A DNA stretch of 64,000 bases from Periplaneta americana. Its lineage: Eukaryota > Arthropoda > Insecta > Blattodea > Blattidae. Below are positions 11,372-22,950 of this stretch, piece after piece. Below the pieces are notes generated by a model. It ran no database searches. It was not told where the DNA came from and saw nothing but the letters and a program-made list of their open reading frames with translations. Within the stretch, counting starts at the first letter, position 1. Each line of letters begins with the position of its first letter. The position numbers and the translations under genes are program-made. The DNA lies in NCBI RefSeq assembly GCF_040183065.1, contig NC_091119.1, positions 66,016,392-66,080,391 on the forward strand, given 5' to 3'.

Positions 11372-11374
11372 TAC

Positions 11375-11632
11375 TGTCTGTGGAGTAACGGTTAGCATGC
11401 CTGACCGTGAAACGAGCGGTCCCGGGTTCAAATCCTGGTTGGAACAAGTTACCTGGTTGAGGTTTCTTCCGGGGTTTTCCCACAATCCATTAAGAGCAAA
11501 TGCTGGGTAAATTTCGACACTGGACCCTGGACTCATTTCGCTGCCATTATCATCTTCATCTCATTCAGACACTAGATAACCACAGCAGTTGATAAAGCAT
11601 CATAAAATAACCAATTAAAAAACTAAACACTG
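11375..11632 (+). mobile_element. tRNA-derived SINE (common-tail family)
   Basis: The head runs from TGGAGTAACGGTTAGCATG to a B box in CCCGGGTTCAAATCCTGG. The body follows with GTTACCTGGTTGAGG and the tail with GAGCAAATGCTGGGTAA, TTGATAAAGC and TAAAATAACC. The same tail recurs at 12340, 17460, 33460 (inverse), 58800 (inverse) and elsewhere. Confidence 0.85.
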
Positions 11633-11698
11633 TCTATCTCTGTTTTCATATTTTAAAATTAAGGTTAAGTTCCTTCCGCGACCAATCTCACGTCTATT

Positions 11699-11936
11699 TG
11701 AAGGGTTCAGAATCATAGTGGGTCAAGCGCCATTTAGACTACTAAAACCGTAAAAAAGAAGGGTTAAAATGAAGTTATTATATTTCAATGGAAACATATA
11801 GCAAGTAATATAAAGTATACACATTAAAACTAAATATGTTAATCTTCATCAAACTATGGTATTCACTTAACTTTAACCCTTGCTTTCTCCGTTTTTAATA
11901 AATGGCGCTTGGCCCACTATGGCTCTGAACCCTTCA
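11699..11936. mobile_element. MITE family B, copy 1 (TGAAGGGTTCAGA ends)
   Basis: Palindromic ends of about 38 bp start TGAAGGGTTCAGAATCATAG and close with the inverse TATGGCTCTGAACCCTTCA. Length is about 238 bp with no coding capacity. Further copies lie at 34100-34258 (partial), 35393-35642, 56814-57049 and 61773-61986. Confidence 0.85.
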
Positions 11937-12139
11937 TTTCCTGTCCTCGGGTTACCATTTTTTTTAAAGATACTGCATAGACGATAAAAAATATTTTCTC
12001 TAATTTAACAGCAGGAACCGAATTCTCCCATCGTCAGTACAGCTTATATCTGTCAGTGGTTCTATTTTAGACGCGTACTCGCATTATGTTGTGAAATTTG
12101 TATGTTAAAAAATTGAAGAAATTACATTACAAATAATGA

Positions 12140-12497
12140 GCTGCTACTGTGGCCTAGTGGCTGGATCGCTAGACTTAGCCTATAATCCTGTGGACCCGGG
12201 TTCAATCCCCATCGTATATCGATTTATATATTGTATTGGACAAGCCCGTGGTACAGGAGTTTTCTCCGGAAGCTCCGGTTCTCCTGTGGCATCCCAATAA
12301 TTCTCCATCACCATCTCATCGCGGGCGTAACGTAGACCAGCCTCCTATGCCGCATCCATTGAGAGCAAATGCTGGGTAACTTTCGGCGCTGGACCCCGGA
12401 CTAATTTCGCTGCGATTCTCACCTTCATTTCACTTAGACACTAGATAACCAGAGCAGTTGATAAAGCGTCGTAAAATAACCAACAAAATAAAAAGAC
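12140..12497 (+). mobile_element. SINE with a different tRNA-like head on the common tail
   Basis: The head contains CTGTGGCCTAGTGGCTGGAT (A box) and CCGGGTTCAATCCCC (B box) and is unlike the other heads. From about 12355 it carries the shared tail (GAGCAAATGCTGGGTAACTT, then GCGTCGTAAAATAACC). It ends about 115 bp upstream of the aaNAT-1 exon. Confidence 0.8.
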
Positions 12498-12611
12498 TGA
12501 CTCGCGAGATCACATTATTGTGCATATAAGAACTTTTCTGAATCGAGGCGCTTTTGTAACTGATGCTGACAGCCATTATAACTTTTTGCAGGACTCTTCT
12601 TGGTGTTGCAG

Positions 12612-13292
12612 ATGGAAGGCGTGGATTTCAAAATCGTGAAAGCCACAATCGAGGACGACGAGAGAATCAACAAGTTCATGGAAGAAGCGTACATCAAGCA
12701 CGAACCTCTGTCTGTATCTTTGGGACTCAACAACGCCGGTTGGTCTGAAGAAGACGATGAGGGTCCGGAGATTCTGTCCGAAGGCGTATCCTTGATGGCA
12801 GTGGCCCTTGAGGGACGAGAGTTCGAGACGGGCGAGATCCTCGGACTATGCCTGAATGGCGAGATGTCGAGCAACGACGCCGAAATTCTAGCCCGGATGG
12901 CTGCCAACTGCAAAGACAGGAAGTTCGCAAAGATTATGGCTTTCCTGTCCAGGATGGACCGCGACGCCAACATTTGGGGCAGATTTGACGTGCAAAGGGC
13001 CATGGGGATTTTCGTGATGGCTGTGGATAGCAGGGCGACGGGGCGCGGCATCGGAAGGGCGCTGATGGAGCGGTCTCGCGATGTGGCGCGGGCACAGGGC
13101 TTCCCCATGCTGAGGGTGGACTGCACCAGCGATTTCACGGCCAGGATCTGTGGGCGCCTCGGCATGGACTGCGTGCACGTCCAGCCCTACCAACTGTACA
13201 CGGACGACGACGGGCACACCGTATTCAGGCCGCCCGATCCCCACACGCACTTCAGGATGTTCACGCAGAGACTCGACAGTCAACAGACATGA
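12612..13292 (+). CDS. Arylalkylamine N-acetyltransferase-like protein 1 (GNAT fold)
   Basis: Encodes 226 residues from ATG at 12612 to the stop at 13290-13292. Insect aaNATs transfer acetyl from acetyl-CoA to arylalkylamines such as dopamine, serotonin, octopamine and tyramine, serving cuticle tanning and amine inactivation; substrate cannot be told from sequence. The HEPL motif (Glu31) matches the EPLN site that holds the catalytic Glu in Drosophila Dat. RATGRGIG fits the RxxGxG acetyl-CoA loop and is followed by LRVDCTSDFTA and LGMDCVHVQPY, typical of motif B. In the Ser-rich segment this copy has Thr where the paralogues have Ser. The ATG directly follows a consensus acceptor (GTGTTGCAG, 12603-12611), so an upstream 5' exon is likely and not located. 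The domain is unbroken, and a possible poly(A) signal follows at 13393. Confidence 0.85.
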   Translation: MEGVDFKIVKATIEDDERINKFMEEAYIKHEPLSVSLGLNNAGWSEEDDEGPEILSEGVSLMAVALEGREFETGEILGLCLNGEMSSNDAEILARMAANCKDRKFAKIMAFLSRMDRDANIWGRFDVQRAMGIFVMAVDSRATGRGIGRALMERSRDVARAQGFPMLRVDCTSDFTARICGRLGMDCVHVQPYQLYTDDDGHTVFRPPDPHTHFRMFTQRLDSQQT

Positions 13293-13392
13293 ATTCGTAA
13301 CCGAAAATATTGTTATTGGGTACTATGTTAATGTGTTCTTCCTTCAGTTTCAGGATTACGCCTTCGTTCATTTCCTCTTCACAGTTGCCGAT

Positions 13393-13398
13393 AATAAA
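13393..13398 (+). promoter_or_regulatory. Possible poly(A) signal of aaNAT-1
   Basis: AATAAA, about 100 bp after the aaNAT-1 stop codon. It is the first canonical hexamer downstream; in AT-rich DNA this could be chance. Confidence 0.4.
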
Positions 13399-13489
13399 TT
13401 ATCACTTTTTTATGTGCTTCCACTACATGGACATAGTACATTATCTGTGTATATAGCCTAATATATTCGTACATAATATTCTGCCAAAT

Positions 13490-13860
13490 CTCAAGTCTTT
13501 CACTGCAAACCCAGCATTCTTCAATCCTTCCTATTTTATGCCTTCCTCTTAGTCTCCGCAGATGATCCATATAATATCTTAATGTCATCTATCATTAGAT
13601 ATTTACTTCTGCCCCGAACTCTTCTCCCATTTACCATTCCTTCGAGTGCATCCGTCAGTAGGCAGTTTCTTCTCAGCCAGTGACCCATTTAATTCCTTTT
13701 TCTCTTCCTGACCTCAGTTTCAGCATCATTCTTTCTTCATCTTTCTCTTTCCAACACAGCTTCATTTCTTATTCTGTCTGTCCACTTCACACGCTCCATC
13801 CTTCTCCATATCCACATTTCACATGCTTCTACAAGAACCTAATTTTAGACGAAGGACGGT
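13490..13860 (-). mobile_element. LINE ORF2 C-terminal fragment (same family as 29745-31292)
   Basis: On the minus strand it carries the segment that in other copies reads KLGL, QMIDD.K.YGSYEE and EKKL, plus the IRNEA stretch upstream. It aligns over its length with 29760-30110 and shares a closely similar end with copies at 23035 and 37388. Heavily decayed and 5'-truncated. Confidence 0.7.
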
Positions 13861-14454
13861 TATCTTCGACCAATTGGGATCACAGGCTTCATTTAGAGGA
13901 GCTCCGAGGGCGCTTAGACACCTTAGAAGGGCTGTTGGAATGGATTCTGTGCTGTTTGGTCACCTTGACAGTATGAACCTAAGGCGGGGAGTGTAGAGGG
14001 CCCATTGGGTGAGCGGGTGAGGATCCCATGTGGCCTGTGGGCTGGTACATCTCATTTTTATTCACCCCAAATTCGGAGTGCACAGTAGGCCACTGTCGAG
14101 TCGACGTGGTGAAGGGTCGTCCCTACCCCGCCCCTAGCCATTCAATACAACTACTACTCATTTGGAAGGGCACGGGGGCAATTGTTCCCCCTGAGTTTAA
14201 AAAAAATAATATTTGAGTAATACTACTGAAAAAAAGAATGTGAAAACTTTACTCTCAACATTAAGATATTGCACTTTTATAAACCTTTTTTTTTTCTCTT
14301 GTACAGAGGAGGGACCCGAAGGCTTACACTGCAGGCTAATTTAAGGCTTATTGTGCTTATCACTCCTAATCTGTGAATGATTGGGTAGCCGAACGGCCGC
14401 ACTCTTGTACAAGTATAGTACGCCGCACCGGGAACTTAACTCGGGCTATAGTAT
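13861..14454. other. Unclassified, possibly transposon-derived
   Basis: Open frames read ECTVGHCRVDVVKGRPYPAP and nearby pieces with a moderately GC-rich composition. I recognise no family. It directly follows the LINE fragment and could be decayed repeat sequence. No splice or start signals support a gene. Confidence 0.3.
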
Positions 14455-14675
14455 GGATGATGATGATGATGATGATGCTATGTGAATTAATGATGGCGAA
14501 ATGAGTCTGACGTCCAACGCCGAAAGTCATCCAGCAATTCTGCTTCAATTGGTTGAGAAAAAACCGCGGAAAAAACCCGAACAGGTAACCTGTCCTAACG
14601 AGGATTCGAAATCGGGCCCGCTCGTTTCATGACCAGACGCGCTGACCGTTACTCTACAGCGGTGGACTTAATAAA
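14455..14675 (-). mobile_element. tRNA-derived SINE (common-tail family), minus strand
   Basis: On the minus strand the head reads CCACCGCTGTAGAGTAACGG with a B-box-like GATTTCGAATCC, followed by the usual body. It ends in a (CAT)n tract where the usual tail is lost. Confidence 0.75.
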
Positions 14676-14689
14676 TCCTTAAGAAATAA

Positions 14690-16546
14690 AAGACGAGCTA
14701 GTTAATGACTTTGCTCAAATGGAACCAAGGCGTTATCCTTCGCAACATTAGTGGTTGTTACTTATTGTAAATAAAATACAACTTTTTTGTTAATTGAAAT
14801 TAACATTGCTTTAGTAATAAAATTGTTTTATGTTCATTTTTTCGGATCTACATCATTGTAATAGCAAATGCACGCAAATTACATATCGTATAAATATGAT
14901 AAAAAGTTAAAAGTCTATGTGTGGAAACTAGAAATGTATGTACGAGGGCATTTCAATATTTCCTCTTCTTTGTTGTCCTTTTTGCCATGAAGCGTCGGAA
15001 TCCTTCAGCCACATTCCGCTTCAATACAAGAGCTCCAAATGCAATCGATATGTGTAATTAGAATTTTGTATTATGCGAGTCCTGTAGTCATACGTGTTTC
15101 AGCAGCCTTGATACTGAAAAAAGAGGTTTTCGATATTTTCTTCCGCGAAAATACCGAAATCCATACTTTGCTGTATCACAAAATTTTCCATTTATATTGA
15201 CTAAGTGACTAAATTATATTCTATGTCATAAAAATCCAAGTTCTAGACATCATGAACGATCAATGTGCAAATAATTTATTTTAGAACATCATTAAACAAT
15301 TTTGATAATGGACAGCACAGATTGTTGTGGAAACATGTTGTAAATGTCACGTATCAACTTCGGCTGGGTAACGTTTTCTATCAACGCTTATTGTTCACTT
15401 CAAAAGCCATTTTGTACTTGGCGCCGATTATGACGTCACTGAAGTCGATTGGGTTCTTAGTTAATCGTATCGACAAGCGATGTCGTTTTCTACTCGTACC
15501 AAGAGATGTCGGTGGCACCGCAACGTTTGCATTGATAAGAACAAGGTCAGTCAGCTGGTTGGTTATGGATTTATCATTTCTTTAATGCATTGGAGTAATT
15601 CTGTGTGTCGTACTGGCAAATAACCGTTCGTCTTGGAATGTTTAATAACGGGGCAGAGGTAAGACTGGAAACACTTTTTTTATAAATACACTGACGTCAT
15701 TCAAATCTTCATACTGCTTGTTGGATCTGTTCCAGCGAACGTTTTTACACACATGTGAGTTGTGTAACAATCAACGTAAGAGACTGAGCTTTTTTTTTTT
15801 TGTACGATAAGCTTAATCGAATACGAATTAGTAATGACTCCTTGTGCTTTTATAATTAGATTTTATTGGTTTATTATTTAATTTAACGCTTTAAACAAAA
15901 ATGCGAATTAACATGCACCAAAAATGGTACGGAAGTAAAATGTACTTTCTCACTCAGCACTGATGAAGTTATGCGCTCAGTCGTAGGGCCCCTGTTCCTC
16001 AAATAGGGATATCCTGAACTAGCACCAACAGATAGCACACGTGTACTTTGAGGGATGCCCTTTGCGTGTGCATTTGTTTTTCGGTATATAAACATTGAGG
16101 GTATACGTAGTGTATTAGTATATTAAATACTCTTAAAAACAACTAAAAACGGCAAATTTTTGTTATGTTCCTATATGTAAAAACCAGGGAAAGCTTTTTG
16201 TCTTCAATCAGGTCCCGAAATATTCTGAATATATGCTTTAAACCTAAAAATTATAAGTAATTAAATTGCGCCTCTAAATTGCTAGCTATTAAATAAAAGT
16301 AACTACTTCAAGTAAGGAATTGTTGACTACAGTTTCATTTTGGAAGAGGAAAAAGAAAAATTAATAAAGACATATGCAACCTCGACAGCAAGCTATGTTA
16401 GCGCCTTAGATTATATTATGCAGTAGTTGTAGGAGTCTCCGAAGTTTACGCCTGCAGTAAACTCTCGATAAACTGGGATGTTTATTATCCAGGACGATCC
16501 GTAGTGAAATCCATTTCCTGAATTACGTTTTTAATGTACTGTACCC
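14690..16546. other. No recognisable gene
   Basis: About 1.85 kb of AT-rich DNA. Open frames at 15265-15585 and 15883-16095 (minus) show no domain I recognise, and no repeat could be paired with another copy in the window. Confidence 0.4.
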
Positions 16547-16750
16547 CAGGGGCGTATACTGGTTAAAGGGTTTGGGCTACCGCTGACCCTATTATTACAC
16601 AAAATATATCTAACAATTACTTTAATTTTAATTACTATGGTAAAACTAATAATACAAAATTATTACATTATGTTATATTATAAACTTTTTCTTTTGTAAT
16701 TTCCTTGGGCTACCGCCGGTAGCCCCGGTAGCCCGCAAAATACGCCCCTG
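16547..16750. mobile_element. hAT-like MITE (204 bp)
   Basis: Ends read CAGGGGCGTATACTGG and, inverted, CAGGGGCGTATTTTGCGG, with GGGCTACCG repeats just inside both ends. Both flanks contain GTACCC, consistent with a slightly eroded 8-bp target duplication. Non-coding. Confidence 0.75.
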
Positions 16751-17334
16751 CGTGTACCCTAATTATTAAAACCATGTTTTAACTTCAAATTTTCAAAATC
16801 ATACTACATAGTATTCAAAACTGCATGTCTTTAACCTACAAAACGCACGACTAATATTGATACTACTGCGAACATATTATATCATCCTATTCAAAATTTC
16901 ATTTGATCTTTCTGCAACTACAAAAAAAATACAAGGAATTCAATCTCGATAGTCCCTTCCCTATATAAAAAAAAAACACATTGGTGGCTGCATATCCTGT
17001 TTTTAGCGTACGGTTCGTAAATACTAATGATTAAAGATGATATTCACCTTCGACATAGTTCCTATTTTTTTATTCGTGCACCTCGTTCTCAAAGTTCTCG
17101 TTTAGTTTCATGAACATTCAAATTACTCGTATCTATATTCTGCATACTGCAGATTTCCCCATCCATCTCTTAAGGGGAACCGCTCAATATTATACAGGTT
17201 TACGTTATTCTTTATTGTAAATTAAATTAAATTATGAGGTAAGAAAATACTGAATTATATTAAATTATACTAGGTTATACAAAATAATTGTAAATATAAT
17301 TTTGACACGCACAGAAAACCAACAAGCGGGAAAG
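16751..17334. other. No recognisable gene
   Basis: AT-rich sequence; nothing seen beyond chance short frames. Confidence 0.4.
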
Positions 17335-17600
17335 TCCACACCTGTGGAGTAACGGTCAGCGCGTTTGGCTGCGAAACCAGGTGGCCCGGGTTCGAATCCC
17401 GGTCGGGGCAAGTTACCTGGTTGAGGTTTTTTCCGGGGTTTTCCCTCAGCCCAATACGAGCAAATACTGGGTAACTTTCGGTGCTGGACCCCGGACTCAT
17501 TTCACCGGCATTATCACCTTCATATCATTCAGACGCTAAATAACCTAGATGTTGATACAGCGTCGTAAAATAACCCAATAATAATAACAATAATATAACA
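17335..17600 (+). mobile_element. tRNA-derived SINE (common-tail family), well preserved
   Basis: Head TGTGGAGTAACGGTCAGCGC, B box GGGTTCGAATCCC, body GTTACCTGGTTGAGG, then GAGCAAATACTGGGTAACTT, and the end GCGTCGTAAAATAACC followed by an AAT-rich tail. This is among the best-preserved copies in the window. Confidence 0.9.
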
Positions 17601-17934
17601 AGCGGGAAAACGTAATTAACGTAGCATATGACATAACATAGCCCTACAACATGTTGCGCCGCATGGAACGCTCCCACCATCTAGCGGTAAAACGTCGCAT
17701 AAGATATCCCTATTAGCAACATATGCCTCTCGCCACTCGCTCGGTTTAGTCCCGGCTTACATCTACGCTAAGGGTAGGCTACGTAGTACTGTACATTTTT
17801 TATGTACAGTACATGTTTGAGCGGCGATAATAGACTCTATTATAGCGGCGATCCTACAAGTGCGGCGAATTTAGAGTCTATAGGAGAGATCTTGTTAAAG
17901 TAAATATATATGTATATATTTATCTTATTTCAAG
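17601..17934. other. No recognisable gene
   Basis: Contains two close copies of a GCGGCGAT(A/C) motif and a short palindrome, TGTACATTTTTTATGTACA (about 17790). Otherwise nothing. Confidence 0.35.
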
Positions 17935-18190
17935 TTGGTTAGTTAACGACGCTGTACCAGCTACTAGGTTATTTAGCGTCGATGAGATTGCTGATAGAGA
18001 GATGGTATTTGGCGAGATGATGCCGAGGATTCGCCATAGATTACGTGACATTTGCCTTACATTGGCGGAAAACCTCGGAAAAAAACTCACCCAAGTAATC
18101 ACCCCAAGCGGGAATCAAACCTACGCCCGAGCGCAACTTCGGATCTGTAGGCAAGCACCTCAGTCGACTGAGCTACGCCGGTGGCGACAA
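17935..18190 (-). mobile_element. tRNA-derived SINE, second body type, minus strand
   Basis: On the minus strand the head reads CGGCGTAGCTCAGTCGACTG then a B-box-like region, and the body includes GGTGATTACTTGGGTGAG and a tail AACCTAGTAGCTGGTACAGC. It is the same body type as 9085-9300, including the AAGCGGGAATCAAACC landmark on the + strand. Confidence 0.85.
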
Positions 18191-18312
18191 AATATAAAAG
18201 CGGCGATAATAAAGTAATTCTCGTCCAGCTTATCATGCTTATCAATTATTATTAATGTCCATGATCAAGTGAAATATTAATTGTATATCAATAAAAATAG
18301 TATCATACTATT

Positions 18313-18552
18313 AATTCTGCATTGCTCGGGAAAAGTGACACAAGTCAGTTTCCACAAACCTTTTTTAATAATTTATTGACAACCTACGGAACATCTGCTC
18401 GCTTGGAAAAAAATACATAAGTATTTCTCCCATTACAATAATTCATACAGAAAAAAATCAAATCGCCATAAACCAGTGTAAGTTGTCAATGAATTATCAA
18501 AAAAGGTTTGTGAAAACTGACTTATGTCACTTTTCCCAAGCACTGCAGAATT
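18313..18552. mobile_element. Foldback MITE (240 bp, ~70-bp inverted arms)
   Basis: The left arm (ATTCTGCATTGCTCGGGAAA) is matched in inverse by the right arm (TTTCCCAAGCACTGCAGAAT). Pairing continues through GACAAGTCAGTTTCC-like sequence to GTTGTCAAT. TA lies at both flanks, consistent with a Tc1/mariner-type insertion. Confidence 0.8.
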
Positions 18553-18853
18553 ATTATAATTATACTAATATTAATAGCAATTAATATCTTTAAATCCAAT
18601 AGCTAATAATATAGAAATTATAGTTCATGAAAATATTTATTCTACAGAAAATGAAATAATAAATTCTTTAAATCTATATGATCGAACAAAAAATCTTACT
18701 ATAATTATCACTATCGATTATTATGTGGTAATAAGGTAACAGCTATTTGAATAAAATATGCTCCATTCATTTGAAGGTACGAACATCAGTATTGTTTATT
18801 ATTGTTTACTTAAAGATATTTGCGAGGAAACCTTTATGGAACCAAACAGATAA

Positions 18854-19093
18854 TACAGTGCGATCGAAAAGTCCCTCCGCAGCTCTATTACTTCTAGTAA
18901 CCCTAGAATACAACCTTATAGAAAGTTGGCGCTCCCCCATTCATTCCGGTTTGACAACTTCACACCCCCAGTCCATCATATGCTTAGCGGCCAGTGCTGC
19001 CACTTGAATTCTCTACCAAATACACTTGAATTCTCTGCCTAGTGGATTCTCGGCTACACAAGCACTGCGGAGAGACTTCTCGATCGCACTGTA
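18854..19093. mobile_element. Mariner-type MITE with TACAGTGCGATCGA ends
   Basis: The 29-bp ends TACAGTGCGATCGAAAAGTC... and TACAGTGCGATCGAGAAGTC... (inverse of the right end) differ at 2 of 29 positions and begin with the TA target. Inside are two direct copies of CACTTGAATTCTCT. Non-coding. Confidence 0.85.
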
Positions 19094-19637
19094 TGTCTCA
19101 TCATAATAGTTTTATTTTGTACAGATTTTGAAGTCCGTTAATAATAAAGGAAAGGAACAGTTATATGAACTGTTTGTTGCATATATTGTAGGCTTTTCTT
19201 TGATAGGAAAAGCTTATTAATGCGTAGAAATCAATAGGAATTGTACCTTTATGGGTCTTGACTGAAGCAAATCGTCCGTCTTACTAAATATGATACGAAA
19301 CGTTGATACACTCATTGTCATGTGACCAAAAATTCGTTTGGATGTTCCTATAGATTCCTATGTAAAAGACGAAATTCTCCAAAAACATGTTTTCTTTCAT
19401 TGATCGGATGTTCGTAAAATCTACGTCATTCTTGTTAAATAAAATGTGCCATATTACTAACGTGTAATTCGTGCAAGTTCCTTAGTCAGAATTAATCATA
19501 TTTTAATTATTAAGTAAACACCAACACTGCAAAAGAAAACAGTGATAAGATGATGCGTAAAAAGAAGTAAAAGAACAAACATTTTGTTCGCCTCAAATTC
19601 GTCATATTGGTCTATATATAACAGCAATCGCTTGATC
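19094..19637. other. No recognisable gene
   Basis: AT-rich spacer leading into the large tetranucleotide tract. Confidence 0.4.
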
Positions 19638-20360
<723 letters not shown>

Positions 20361-20654
20361 TCTTGAGGGGAGGGGCATGGACTGGGAACTGCTCTAGCAT
20401 ATAGGCCGACCGCAGTACAGATTCCCTTGCGGGCCTGCTCCTAGCTCTCCTACATTCTACATTATTGCTTTACTTTTCCGCATAGATCTCACCGCGATCC
20501 CTCAATTCCGGTTCCATAAGCTACCAGAGACCAGGGGAGGCCACGGTAGATATCACTACCATCAGCAACTAATGACCACACACTACCGGGTCCAAGTTCA
20601 GTGGTGGCCCGCAGTCGACTCTCGGAGCAAGTCTGGGGAAGAAACGAACGAGGG
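20361..20654. other. No recognisable gene
   Basis: Moderately GC-rich DNA before the SINE, perhaps an unrecognised repeat; no supported feature. Confidence 0.3.
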
Positions 20655-20826
20655 GAAGTGTGATTATGGTGGCGAAAATGAATCCGAGGTCCAACGTTGA
20701 AAGTTACCCAGAAATTCTGCTTCAATTGGTTGAGGAAAAACCTCAACGAGATAATTTGTCCCAACCAGGATTTGAACTCGGGCCATCTCGTTTCACAGTC
20801 AACATTCTAACAATTACTTCACAGCG
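20655..20826 (-). mobile_element. tRNA-derived SINE (common family), minus strand, split by Transib
   Basis: On the + strand it carries CCAACGTTGAAAGTTACCCA, GGTTGAGGAAAAACCTC and a B-box inverse (GGATTTGAACTCGGGCC). The head should end near CTACAGCGGTGGAC, but after CACAGCG it is broken by the Transib element. The missing piece CAGCGGGGGAC resumes at 22990. Confidence 0.85.
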
Positions 20827-20865
20827 CACAGTGTGCAATTTTTCCAATCTAGGTGGACAAAAATC
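20827..20865 (+). promoter_or_regulatory. Left Transib end, 23-RSS-like (heptamer, 23-bp spacer, nonamer)
   Basis: Heptamer CACAGTG (20827-20833) equals the V(D)J consensus. The spacer is exactly 23 bp (20834-20856). The nonamer ACAAAAATC (20857-20865) matches the consensus ACAAAAACC at 8 of 9 positions. Such ends are the binding and cleavage sites of Transib transposases. Confidence 0.85.
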
Positions 20866-21512
20866 AAATTTCGACTTGTCTAGTTTGGCATAGATGAATA
20901 TGAATTCATGTTCTTTAATGTTTGGAGAATGTTGTGACGGATAGCTTTTACTGTTTTATCAGGAGCAAGCTATTTTTAGAAGGGTGGGAGCACTGAGTTC
21001 TTCCTTGCATTTCTTGCTCCGGTTCAGTCGTAGGCAAAGTAGCTTACTGTGTGGGCGAAAAAGTGCCAGCTGATAGTTATTATTTGTATTCTGAGACATG
21101 GAATCTGTTCAGACAGGTATGTTCTTACTAATGATACTTCAGTTTTTAGTTTGTAAATTATTATTCTTCTTACAATAGGGTTTAAATATTACAATTGAAA
21201 AAAATATTTTTTTTTTCAAGTTCTCCAAATATAATCGGAGTTTTAGTGTCTCCGGTCACGTCCGGTTACGACAATTCTTTTAGCATTTAATAAAACAACA
21301 TTTAGAGTGGTAAATCCTTGTTTTAAATTTTGCGCGTTCTTGCGCATTTATCAGCAATTAATTGTTTTCAGTGGCGGCGCACACTGTAACGCGGCTGCAA
21401 CTATTCCATGTTTGGCTAAGCAGTAAAGAATCACGAAATGTAATTTTTAATGTGTGAGTGTTTTAGGCCTACAGAATTATTCACATGACATTGAAGTTCA
21501 GATTAAAATACA

Positions 21513-22205
21513 TTGGAAACATTTTTATCCAACCTCAACAAACGGTGGACAAATCCGTATGTAACGAAAGGAAAAAAAGTAATACAAGAAAAATTCAGAA
21601 CTGATATGGGTCCCATAGTTGACAAACCTCAACCAGGTAGTGGCACCAGTAATGATGGTAATACTGCAAGAAGATTCTTCAGAAATTCAAAACAAAGTAG
21701 TGATATTACTGGAATTAATGAAGAACTTATACGACGATTCTGTGTGATTTTGGAAACAATAGCAAGTGGTTACGATATAAATTTAGAAGCATTCAGATTA
21801 TACACAGCAGAAACAAAAACAGTCCATATGGAATTATATCCCTGGTATTTCATGCCGGTAACAGTTCACAAAATTTTATTTCACAGCACAGAAATAATAA
21901 AATCTTGCATATTACCCATTGGGCAACTTTCTGAAGAGGCACAGGAAGCAAGGAACAAAGATTTGAGAAAGTTTAGGGAAGGACATACCAGAAAGAAGTC
22001 AAGAATATCTACAAATCAAGATCTTTTATCAATGTTGCTCGTGTTATCTGATCCCCTCATTTCTTCATTAAGAAAACTTCCCATGAAGAAAAGTGGGAGC
22101 CTATCACCACACGTGATTAATCTGCTACTGCCCAGTCCACCAGTAAGCAGGTCGGCAACGTCAGAAGCATCTGGCGATATTTCCAGTGAAACGGATAGTG
22201 AATAA
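21513..22205 (+). CDS. Transib/RAG1-like transposase, C-terminal exon
   Basis: The frame is open from 21507 to the stop at 22203-22205. Counting from 21513 it has 230 residues and no ATG at its start, as expected of an internal or last exon. GTSNDGNTARRFF (44-56) matches the NGNxAR region of the RAG1 core. VHKILFHSTEIIKS (118-131) followed by GQLSEEAQEARNKDLRKFRE (137-156) aligns with the RAG1 stretch holding the third catalytic acid (mouse Glu962, in ASEGNESGNK followed by FRRFR). The tail ends in an acidic, Ser-rich piece. RAG1 alignment is from memory of the family and should be confirmed by profile search. The two upstream aspartates are not encoded here. Confidence 0.75.
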   Translation: METFLSNLNKRWTNPYVTKGKKVIQEKFRTDMGPIVDKPQPGSGTSNDGNTARRFFRNSKQSSDITGINEELIRRFCVILETIASGYDINLEAFRLYTAETKTVHMELYPWYFMPVTVHKILFHSTEIIKSCILPIGQLSEEAQEARNKDLRKFREGHTRKKSRISTNQDLLSMLLVLSDPLISSLRKLPMKKSGSLSPHVINLLLPSPPVSRSATSEASGDISSETDSE

Positions 22206-22950
22206 AGCACGCCTGTAAATTAGCCTATATTTTTATTAGTGTTATAATTTTTATTCTAGACAAATAACAGCAGATCTATTGTCTCAGTTGTATATATACT
22301 CTTCATTACGGCATAAAATAATATGACGGATTTGTTTAAAGAAATTGTTGTAAATTCAAATCATTTCGCACATTTATGTTATAAAGTGTATTATTTATTT
22401 TGCCATATCACTTTGAGTGGAGTAAAACTTAGATAATTCACTACAATAAATTATGAAACTGAGAATAATGTTATAATATGTAAATTCACTTTCAGTTAAA
22501 TATTTAATTCAAATATTAATGTTCCTGGCATTGGGTCAAAATAAATAAATTAATTCAAATCAATTATTTCTTTAACAGAAATGGTTCAAAATATATTCTG
22601 TCCTGTTACAACACTTCAAATATTTCAATATTTAATACACATATTAATTTTAATTAGGCCTACAATGTGTTCTGTGGAAAAGAAAATAATATTTTCACTC
22701 TTATTTAAGGGGATTTATAAATATCATTTTCCCATTAAACATTACATTCTACATTGGAGAAATATTTCACACTAAGAACTTATTTTCAATGTAATATGTT
22801 CATTCAAAACAAATATATCGTTCTCACCCTTATGTGAAAGGGTTGAATTAATCACCCGATTTAAATCAAAATTGAAACACATCTTTCTAAGGTTGATATA
22901 AACTTTAATATAAAGTTTCATCGAAATCTGACCAAAGGAAAGTGAGAAAT

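Noticed and set aside
11143-11388. 81-codon frame as a small gene
   Set aside because: Runs into a SINE head and has no recognised domain.
12515-13283. Minus-strand frames of 216 and 131 codons opposite aaNAT-1
   Set aside because: Shadows of the + strand exon, with no recognisable domain.
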